Shown here: in pieces, positions 22,762 to 28,681 of the stretch | How the letters are laid out: each line of letters opens with the position of its first letter | Numbering within the stretch: the stretch's first letter is position 1 | Source: an uncultured Collinsella sp. | GTDB lineage: Bacteria > Actinomycetota > Coriobacteriia > Coriobacteriales > Coriobacteriaceae | Reading direction: 5' to 3' | DNA: 28,681 nt | NCBI GenBank assembly: GCA_900550965.1 | Contig: URUC01000017.1 | Coordinates: 1 to 28,681, forward strand | Made by a program: the position numbers and the translations under genes | Notes under the pieces: generated by a model | The model's database searches: none | What the model was told of the DNA's origin: nothing | The model's input: only the letters and a program-made list of their open reading frames with translations

Positions 22762-23442
22762 CTACTTGACGCCGTACTGCTCGTAGTAGGCGTCGATGGC
22801 GGTCTTGAGCTCGTCGTCGATGACGACTTTGCCGTCGATCTCGTGGTTGTAGAGGGTCTCGACGACCTCAGCCATGGAGACGATGCTCGCGACGGGGAAA
22901 CCGTACTTGGCCTCGATCTCCTTCTGCGCGGTGGTCACGCCACCCTTGCCGACCTCCATGCGGTTGAGGGACACAATCAGGCCCTTGATCTCGACATCGG
23001 CAGCAGCCTTGACCTTGGGATAGGTCTCGTCGATGGACTTACCGCTGGTGGTGACGTCCTCGACCATGACCACGCGGTCGCCGTCCTGGGGCTCGTAGCC
23101 CAGCAGGTTGCCCTTGTCAGCGCCGTGGTCCTTGGCCTCCTTGCGATCGCAGCAGTACTTGACCTCCTTGCCGTACAACTCGTGGTAGGCAATTGCGGTC
23201 ACGACGGCCAGCGGAATACCCTTGTAGGCCGGTCCAAACAGCACGTCAAAGTCGTCGCCAAAGTTATCGTGGATTGCCTGGGCGTAATACTCGCCCAGCT
23301 TCTTGAGCTGGTAGCCCGTCACGTAAGCGCCAGCATTCATAAAGAACGGGGACTGACGGCCGCTCTTGAGCGTAAAGCTGCCGAACTTAAGAACGTCGGA
23401 CTCAACCATGAACTTGATGAACTCTTGCTTGTAAGCCTCCAT
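22762..23442 (-). CDS. pyrE: Orotate phosphoribosyltransferase
   Basis: 226 residues, standard length. It joins orotate to PRPP to give orotidine 5'-monophosphate in pyrimidine synthesis. The PRPP-binding loop VVMVEDVTTSGKS is at about residues 125-136; FGSFTLKSGRQSPFFMNAG (orotate-side N-terminal motif) and DVLFGPAYKGIPLA are typical of PyrE, as is the lysine-rich flexible segment CCDRKEAKDHG. The ATG at 23442 (MEAYKQEFIKF) follows GAGAGGAG; the longer frame is not coding. It stands alone here, away from other pyr genes, divergent from the mgtA transcription unit. Confidence 0.95.
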   Translation of the reverse strand: MEAYKQEFIKFMVESDVLKFGSFTLKSGRQSPFFMNAGAYVTGYQLKKLGEYYAQAIHDNFGDDFDVLFGPAYKGIPLAVVTAIAYHELYGKEVKYCCDRKEAKDHGADKGNLLGYEPQDGDRVVMVEDVTTSGKSIDETYPKVKAAADVEIKGLIVSLNRMEVGKGGVTTAQKEIEAKYGFPVASIVSMAEVVETLYNHEIDGKVVIDDELKTAIDAYYEQYGVK

Positions 23443-23571
23443 GCGGGCTCCTCTCGTAATCGCGTACGTGCCTTCCAGTTTAGCGCAGGCAGGGCGCGTT
23501 GCGGGCGCGCTTTGGGGCCTCGGCATTCTGTAAAGGCTTTGTCAGGGGCAATGGTTTTCCAAACATTGGGG

Positions 23572-23600
23572 TTGACACGGCAAACCCCCTCATCAAGAAT
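23572..23600 (+). promoter_or_regulatory. Candidate promoter of the mgtA unit
   Basis: A perfect TTGACA at 23572-23577 with a 17-bp spacer and AAGAAT at 23595-23600. This would give a leader of about 270 nt before mgtA. A small hairpin GGGTA/TACCC follows at about 23617. Confidence 0.4.
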
Positions 23601-23666
23601 ACGGGCGGATTGTAACGGGTACGAGATACCCAAAACGCGCAGCGCTCGGCCTTAAGGAGGTGTGCC

Positions 23667-23738
23667 ATGGAAGGCAGTCATAGTCGAAAAACCTGCATGT
23701 CGCCCTCGGCACGCCGCGAGGATTCCGCACACGCATAA
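23667..23738 (+). CDS. Candidate leader peptide upstream of mgtA
   Basis: A 23-codon frame, MEGSHSRKTCMSPSARREDSA then HA, TAA, with a near-consensus AAGGAGGTG six bases before its ATG. It lies within the presumed mgtA leader, followed after 15 bases by the 45-bp palindromic repeat and then by mgtA. In enteric bacteria a short leader frame (mgtL) couples translation to mgtA expression; this peptide is not similar to it and has only one proline, so a shared mechanism is inference. The ribosome binding site is the strongest evidence that it is translated. Confidence 0.4.
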   Translation: MEGSHSRKTCMSPSARREDSAHA

Positions 23739-23753
23739 GCGCCACGAACCGAT

Positions 23754-23798
23754 CGTCAAAACCACCACAAAGGTGCCTGTCCCCTTTGTGGTGGTTCG
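23754..23798. repeat. 45-bp palindromic repeat upstream of mgtA
   Basis: Contains ACCACCACAAAGG/CCTTTGTGGTGGT with the sequence TGCCTGTCC in the loop. Identical over 45 bp and in the same orientation to 26663-26707 on the other side of mgtA. The gene-free stretch 23443-23878 holds the divergent pyrE and mgtA control regions, the leader frame and this repeat. Confidence 0.85.
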
Positions 23799-23878
23799 AG
23801 AGCATGACGTGAGCGACATCTAGGTTTTTTGAAGCAAATACGACACGTACGCTAACTCCCTTCATCAAGGAGGACCCT

Positions 23879-26647
23879 ATGCTGATGCTCAAAACCGCCA
23901 CGGTACTCGAAGCTATCTCCAAGCGCCGCCGCACGGCGCGCCCTGCCGCTCACACCGGCCTGTCCAAGAACACCATATTCGCCGCCACCCATAGCGCCGA
24001 GGACGCCCTCGTGCTGCTTGACGCCAGGGCCGGCGGACTCGGTACCGAGCACGCCGCCGAGCGCCTAGACGCCATCGGCCCCAACACCATCGATGCGCCG
24101 ACCAAGACACTCGCCCGCCGCATCGCCGACGCGTTCATCGACCCCTTCGCCGGCATCCTCGCCGCGCTCGCGCTGGTCTCGCTCTACATCGACGTGCTCG
24201 CCGCGCCCGAGCTGCAGCGTGACCCCTCCACGGTCATCGTTATCGGCATCATGCTGCTGGTATCGGGCGGCATGAAGTTTATCCAGGAAGCCCGCAGCGG
24301 CAATGCGGCCGAGGCCCTCAAGGACCTGGTCTCCAACACCTGCTGTGCCCTGCGCGATGGCGAGCGCCTCGAGATCCCCTTCGACGAGCTCGTCCCCGGC
24401 GATGTGATCCGCCTCTCTGCCGGCGATATGGTGCCGGCCGACGCCCGCATCATCACCGCGCGCGATCTGTTTGTGATCGAATCCGCGCTCACCGGCGAGA
24501 GCGAGGCCGTCGAGAAGACCGCTGCCGCCACGGCCGTCGAGGGCGCCGACGGCCCCGCGCTGCCACTCTCTGCCTGCAAGAACATCGTCTTTACCGGCAC
24601 CTCCGTGCAAAACGGCACCGCCATGGCGCTCGTCGTTGCCACCGGCTCGGACACCTACCTGGGCGGCATCGCCAAGATGCTCAACGGGCGCGGCGAGAAG
24701 AGCGCGTTTGACCGCGGCGTCTCGAGCGTCTCCATGCTGCTCGTACGCCTCATGCTCGTTATGGCGCCGGCCGTCTTTGCCATCAACGCCGCCACCAAGG
24801 GCAACGTCATCGACGCGCTGCTATTCGCCACGAGCGTGGCCGTGGGCATCACGCCGCAGATGCTCCCCGTCATCGTGACCACGAGCCTGTCGCAGGGCGC
24901 CAAGGACCTCGCCCGTCGCCAGGTTATCGTCAAGGAACTGCCGGCGATCCAAAACCTCGGCGCGATGGACGTCCTGTGCTGCGACAAGACCGGCACCCTC
25001 ACCGAAGACCGCATCGTGCTCGAGCGCTACCTCAACACCGACGGCAACGAGGACGTGCGCGTACTGCGCCATGCGTTTTTGAACAGCTTCTTCCAGACTG
25101 GCCTCAAGAACCTTATCGACCTGGCCGTCATCGACCGCGCCGATGTGACGCCCTCGGCAGCAGCACCCGATTCCATGCTGGGCCAGAGCCTGCGCGACCG
25201 CTATACCAAGGTGGACGAGGTGCCCTTCGATTTCTCGCGCCGTCGCCTGAGCGTCGTTGTCGCCGACGCCCAGGGTAAAACCCAGATGGTTACCAAAGGA
25301 GCTGCCGAGGAAATGCTCGAGATCTGCTCCTTTGTCGAAGTCGATGGTGCCGCCCAGCCGCTCACCGAAGATAAGCTCGCCCAGATTCGCCAGCAGGTCG
25401 CCGGGCTCAATGCCGAGGGCCTGCGCGTGATTGCCGTGGCGCAGAAGACCAATCCGCGCTGCGTGGGCGAGTTTGGCATTGCCGACGAGTGCGACATGGT
25501 GCTGATGGGCTTTTTGGCCTTCCTCGATCCGCCCAAAGCAAGTGCCGTGGGCGCCATCGCCACCCTCGAGGCCAAGGGCGTGGCAGTCAAGGTCCTGACC
25601 GGCGACAACGACCGCGTCGCGGCCACCGTCTGCGAACAGATCGGTATCGACGCGAGCAACGTCTTGCTGGGCTCCGAGATCGATGCGCTCGATGACGCCG
25701 AACTTGCCGAGCGCGCCGAGAACACCCACCTCTTCGCCAAGCTCTCGCCGCTGCAGAAGGCGCGTCTGGTGCGTGTCATGCGCGAGCTGCTCGGCCACAC
25801 CGTGGGCTTTATGGGCGATGGCATCAACGACGCCGCCGCCATGCGTGCAAGCGATTGCGGCATCTCGGTCGATTCGGCCGTCGACATTGCCAAGGAATCT
25901 GCCGATATCATCTTGCTCCAGAAGGACCTGGGCGTGCTCGAGCGCGGCATCATCGAAGGCCGCCGCACCTACGGCAACCTACTCAAGTACCTCAAGACCA
26001 CGGTGAGCTCCAACTTTGGCAACGTGCTATCCGTGACCGTCGCGAGCCTGTTCTTGCCGTTCTTGCCCATGAGTGCTCTGCAGTTGGTGCTGCTGTCGCT
26101 GGTCTACGAGATCGTGTGCATCGCGCTGCCGTGGGACACCGTCGACGACGCCTGGACCGCCCGTCCGCGCGCCTGGGATGCCGCGTCCATTAAGGGCTTT
26201 ATGCTCGAGTTGGGTCCCGTGAGCTCACTGTTTGATATCGTGACTTTCGCCGTGCTCTTCTTTGTGGTGTGCCCCGCCGCCGTGGGCTCAAGCTGGGCAG
26301 AGCTTGCCGCTGTAGGCGACGTCGCAGGCATGGCGGCCTTTACGGCGCTCTTCCAGAGCGGTTGGTTTGTCGAGTCCATGTGGTCGCAGACGCTCGTGAT
26401 CCACATGCTGCGCTCCCCGCGCCTGCCGAGCGCGCGCGACCACGCCGCGCCGGCACTGTGCGCTCTCACCGTGCTGGGTCTGGTACTCGTCACCTGGCTG
26501 CCGGCAAGCCCCATCGCCGATGCGCTAGACCTCATGCCGCTGCCGCCGAGCTTCTTCGCGCTGCTCGTCAGCATCGTCGCCGCCTACATCGCACTCACCC
26601 AGCTGGCCAAGCGCCGCTACATCGCCCGCCACGGCGAACTGCTGTAA
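23879..26647 (+). CDS. mgtA: P-type ATPase, MgtA-type magnesium importer
   Basis: 922 residues, the usual size for MgtA/MgtB, an inner-membrane pump that imports Mg2+. In order: cytoplasmic N terminus; membrane pair about 78-130 (ADAFIDPFAGILAALALVSL, VIVIGIMLLVSGGMKFIQ); actuator domain with ALTGES; the helix motif ITPQMLPVIVTT; the phosphorylation site CCDKTGTLTEDR (Asp369); the nucleotide-binding domain with MVTKGAAEEMLEIC; the hinge GFMGDGINDAAAM; and six C-terminal membrane segments from about 705. MgtA-type features, not generic calcium-pump features, are the motifs TPQMLP and KELPAIQNLGAMDVLCCDK. AAGGAGG lies five bases before the ATG. It is preceded by a long leader. Confidence 0.9.
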   Translation: MLMLKTATVLEAISKRRRTARPAAHTGLSKNTIFAATHSAEDALVLLDARAGGLGTEHAAERLDAIGPNTIDAPTKTLARRIADAFIDPFAGILAALALVSLYIDVLAAPELQRDPSTVIVIGIMLLVSGGMKFIQEARSGNAAEALKDLVSNTCCALRDGERLEIPFDELVPGDVIRLSAGDMVPADARIITARDLFVIESALTGESEAVEKTAAATAVEGADGPALPLSACKNIVFTGTSVQNGTAMALVVATGSDTYLGGIAKMLNGRGEKSAFDRGVSSVSMLLVRLMLVMAPAVFAINAATKGNVIDALLFATSVAVGITPQMLPVIVTTSLSQGAKDLARRQVIVKELPAIQNLGAMDVLCCDKTGTLTEDRIVLERYLNTDGNEDVRVLRHAFLNSFFQTGLKNLIDLAVIDRADVTPSAAAPDSMLGQSLRDRYTKVDEVPFDFSRRRLSVVVADAQGKTQMVTKGAAEEMLEICSFVEVDGAAQPLTEDKLAQIRQQVAGLNAEGLRVIAVAQKTNPRCVGEFGIADECDMVLMGFLAFLDPPKASAVGAIATLEAKGVAVKVLTGDNDRVAATVCEQIGIDASNVLLGSEIDALDDAELAERAENTHLFAKLSPLQKARLVRVMRELLGHTVGFMGDGINDAAAMRASDCGISVDSAVDIAKESADIILLQKDLGVLERGIIEGRRTYGNLLKYLKTTVSSNFGNVLSVTVASLFLPFLPMSALQLVLLSLVYEIVCIALPWDTVDDAWTARPRAWDAASIKGFMLELGPVSSLFDIVTFAVLFFVVCPAAVGSSWAELAAVGDVAGMAAFTALFQSGWFVESMWSQTLVIHMLRSPRLPSARDHAAPALCALTVLGLVLVTWLPASPIADALDLMPLPPSFFALLVSIVAAYIALTQLAKRRYIARHGELL

Positions 26648-26662
26648 CTCCACAGGCGCTCC

Positions 26663-26707
26663 CGTCAAAACCACCACAAAGGTGCCTGTCCCCTTTGTGG
26701 TGGTTCG
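26663..26707. repeat. 45-bp palindromic repeat downstream of mgtA
   Basis: Identical to 23754-23798 and in the same orientation, 15 bp after the mgtA stop. Its hairpin could also end the mgtA transcript. Confidence 0.85.
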
Positions 26708-26734
26708 CGCTGGCAGTGGCTGCCCAAAACAGCT

Positions 26735-26758
26735 AAAAAAGCCCCGTCCCAAATGGGC
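26735..26758 (-). terminator. Rho-independent terminator of the LuxR-type gene
   Basis: On the minus strand AGCCC and GGGCT enclose a 9-base loop, followed by six T; the stem begins within the stop codon. Confidence 0.65.
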
Positions 26759-28302
26759 TAGTCCTTGGGCGCCCAGGACCAGAAAAAGTTGATGAGGGCC
26801 ACACGTGAGGAGGCGCCGGTCTTTTTGTTGATCGAGGCGATATGACGGTAAAGCGTGGAGCGCGAAAGGAAGAGCGTTGCGGCGATGTCTTGAACACTCT
26901 CGCGCGATGCGACCAAGGCCTCCAAAATATCGCGCTCGCGCTGCGTAAGCTCAAAGGCGACGGCGAAGGTATCGAGACGCTCGTCGAGTGTGGACTCCGG
27001 CACCTCTGCGGGGGCGGGCTCGCTCTGGGCGGATACGGGATCCGTGCCAAGGTCGCTAGCAGCAAACGCCAGGTCGCCGCGCACTTCAACGTCATAGACC
27101 TGATGCCCAGACTGTCCCAGCAGCGAGATCGCAATGCCCACAAGCAGTACAAGCCCCACGCCCACTGCCAACAGCACGTTCTGGCTCGAGACAATCGCCA
27201 CCGCCGGTGCCGTCACGAGCATCGCGCAAACGTTATTGATGACGCGGCCCATACACGGCCACAGATACGACCAATGCGCATACACCGAAATGGCGGCAAA
27301 CTTCGCCGTGAAAAACACCACGAAGAAGCCCGCACCCAGATAGAAGATGACGGTGGCGGCAAGTATGTTGGCGCCGTTGGCATCGGTGATAAGCACAGCG
27401 AATGAGAGCGTGGACAACATGGCGGCGCAGGTCATGATGATGTTCATACACGAGCGCCCGCGCAGGTCAAATAGGGCGCCGGCGAGCAGAGCGCTCACGC
27501 CCATCAGCAAGCGCGACCAATCGCCCAAGTCAACGGACCCGGCGGCGTGCGAGATCGTGAGCCCCGCATTGAGGGCGGCAAACACCCCGGTAAGGCAGGC
27601 GGTTGCAATCGTCAGACGCACCACGGCGCGCCGAAAAGCCGCCGTTGACTCGGGATCGTTTCGCCATTTGGCGCCAAACTCCGATGCATCCACCGAAAGC
27701 TCGGAGATATCGGGTTCAGGCCCAAACTCAGATTCGCCGCGCAGCTTGGCACGGCGGACGCCGTGGAGGAGCGCCACCTGCGCGACCGCACAGGCAACAA
27801 AAACAAACTGCTGCGGAATCCCCGCGGGTATCACCATGTGGCTGAACACCTGAAGCAGGACGCCCAGAGCATATGAAAGCGCCGCCGCGCGCGCCAAGTA
27901 CGGCGTCCGCGCAAAGCGCCGCGCAAAGTTGGCGTGAGCGGTCGATCCGCAGTAGCCCAGCGTGCAACACGCCATCAAACCGCCGGCAATTACCACCTCA
28001 AACCGAACCGCCATAATCATCAGCAGCAATGCCGACACCAGCAGCACGCCCGTGATGTCGCTCGTCGTATCGATCGCGCGGGGGCGGCGATAGTACAGAA
28101 TAGGACGCACAAAAAAGCCGATTACGCTCGCACCGACGATGAGGGTCTCGTAGGTAGCAACCTCGCTCGGCGGCACAAACTCGGCCACGCGCATGTCGAA
28201 GAGGTACTCGCCAGCCAAAAACGTAAAATAGAACAGCGCCAGGCATATAATCTCCCGAATGCCCCAACGCAAATACGCTGTTGTGTCTCCCATACCTTTC
28301 AT
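26758..28302 (-). CDS. Membrane-embedded LuxR-family transcriptional regulator
   Basis: 514 residues. About the first 410 form a MFS-like membrane domain with roughly twelve hydrophobic segments (for example EIICLALFYFTFLAGEYLF, ILAATVIFYLGAGFFVVFF, VLLAVGVGLVLLVGIAISLL). An acidic linker follows, then a C-terminal GerE/LuxR helix-turn-helix (about 450-510: LTQRERDILEALVASRESVQDIAATLFLSRSTLYRHIASINKK). This fusion is common in Coriobacteriia, where members control nearby metabolic genes; the signal and targets of this one are unknown. The ATG at 28302 is five bases after a run of ten G on its coding strand, which is also its only Shine-Dalgarno-like sequence. A second ATG three codons later lacks a good site. 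Confidence 0.88.
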   Translation of the reverse strand: MKGMGDTTAYLRWGIREIICLALFYFTFLAGEYLFDMRVAEFVPPSEVATYETLIVGASVIGFFVRPILYYRRPRAIDTTSDITGVLLVSALLLMIMAVRFEVVIAGGLMACCTLGYCGSTAHANFARRFARTPYLARAAALSYALGVLLQVFSHMVIPAGIPQQFVFVACAVAQVALLHGVRRAKLRGESEFGPEPDISELSVDASEFGAKWRNDPESTAAFRRAVVRLTIATACLTGVFAALNAGLTISHAAGSVDLGDWSRLLMGVSALLAGALFDLRGRSCMNIIMTCAAMLSTLSFAVLITDANGANILAATVIFYLGAGFFVVFFTAKFAAISVYAHWSYLWPCMGRVINNVCAMLVTAPAVAIVSSQNVLLAVGVGLVLLVGIAISLLGQSGHQVYDVEVRGDLAFAASDLGTDPVSAQSEPAPAEVPESTLDERLDTFAVAFELTQRERDILEALVASRESVQDIAATLFLSRSTLYRHIASINKKTGASSRVALINFFWSWAPKD

Positions 28303-28307
28303 GAATA

Positions 28308-28317
28308 CCCCCCCCCC
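28308..28317. repeat. C10/G10 homopolymer at the LuxR-type start
   Basis: Ten consecutive C on the plus strand, G on the coding strand of the regulator, ending five bases before its ATG. Confidence 0.9.
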
Positions 28318-28475
28318 GCAGTCGCTTAATGGCCTGCAAACTCATTCTATTAGAGAACCAGTCCTAATATCGAACCTATCCTCAAAATGTCGCTAATTTG
28401 ACCCCAACAGCCCACGGCGTAAACCGATTTTGAGCCGCAAGGCCCAGAAGGGGCGCGCACGGCTTGCAGCTCGGC

Positions 28476-28540
28476 AAGGAGTGTCCCCAACTGCCACTCA
28501 TTTAAGTACGTCCCCAATGAGTGCAAGTGACGCAAGTGCC
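28476..28540. repeat. GTCCCC module, copy 3 (variant)
   Basis: Begins AAGGAGTGTCCCCAACTGCC like the other copies, then carries ACTCATT/AATGAGT around TACGTCCCC. The gene-free end 28303-28681 holds the upstream region of the LuxR-type gene (to about 28475, no clear promoter) and then this and the next two repeats. Confidence 0.65.
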
Positions 28541-28551
28541 AATCAAATGAC

Positions 28552-28615
28552 GAGAGCGGATAATCTCCCACTTTGAGCCTGTATGCAGGCCAAAAACGGG
28601 AGATTATCCACTCTC
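28552..28615. repeat. ATAATCTCCC palindrome, copy 2 (loop inverted)
   Basis: Arms GAGAGCGGATAATCTCCC at 28552-28569 and 28598-28615 pair with one G-T exception. The 28-base loop matches the reverse complement of the loop of copy 1 at 25 of 28 positions. Confidence 0.75.
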
Positions 28616-28629
28616 ATTCTGTGGGTAGC

Positions 28630-28677
28630 CATTGGGGACGTTCTTAAACGACTAGTCAAACAAGAACGTCCCCAATG
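28630..28677. repeat. GGGGACGTTCTT palindrome, copy 2
   Basis: CATTGGGGACGTTCTT and its exact complement, 16-bp stem, 16-base loop. Same position relative to the ATAATCTCCC palindrome as copy 1 at 22463-22506. Confidence 0.75.
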
Positions 28678-28681
28678 ATTA

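Noticed and set aside
23601..23878. M-box magnesium riboswitch
   Set aside because: I could not find the conserved M-box segments or fold; the leader contains a short frame and a dispersed repeat instead.
24821..25798. A 325-codon open frame on the minus strand
   Set aside because: Opposite the conserved core of the MgtA-type ATPase; no domain of its own.

Overview
The window looks like the chromosome of a gut actinomycete of the class Coriobacteriia, most likely Collinsella or a close relative. This rests on GC-rich coding bias, strong GGAGG-type ribosome binding sites, a MFS-like membrane protein carrying a LuxR-type helix-turn-helix (a Coriobacteriia hallmark), and many GTCCCC-containing intergenic palindromes. 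No rRNA, tRNA or CRISPR array was seen.

Layout. 1-2119: a nested palindrome, a decayed IS3-type remnant and an intact IS3-family element on the minus strand, whose right end supplies the stop codon of the next gene. 2117-5532: a membrane protein of unknown function, a divergent orphan GHKL sensor kinase, an unknown cytoplasmic protein and thioredoxin. 5679-7255: an IS110/IS1111-family element with 16-bp inverted ends and a long structured non-coding 3' end that could encode a bridge RNA. 7337-13293: a nickel and [NiFe]-hydrogenase maturation cluster in one direction (small helical protein, nikR, hypF, hypC, hypD, hypE). HypF and HypE make the cyanide ligands, HypC and HypD carry the Fe(CN)2CO unit, and NikR probably controls nickel supply. 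hypA, hypB and the hydrogenase itself lie outside the window. 13399-14067: a phosphoglycolate-phosphatase-like HAD enzyme.

14068-14542 and 22350-22761 are repeat-rich intergenic zones. Between them lies a lipoprotein and a carbohydrate region: a PTS EIIA(Glc)-type protein, a GH1 6-phospho-beta-glucosidase, an AraC-type regulator, a large GH106-like glycosidase and an RpiR/SIS regulator. Then come pyrE, a divergent MgtA-type P-type ATPase with a long leader flanked by identical 45-bp repeats, and a membrane-bound LuxR regulator with a ten-G tract just before its start.

The most unusual material is non-coding: (i) a tandem array of three 46-bp dyads with an exact 62-bp period; (ii) a two-hairpin element in two full copies whose stems differ in sequence but keep pairing, plus a shortened third copy; (iii) a candidate bridge RNA; (iv) several families of GTCCC-bearing palindromes, one with its loop inverted between copies.
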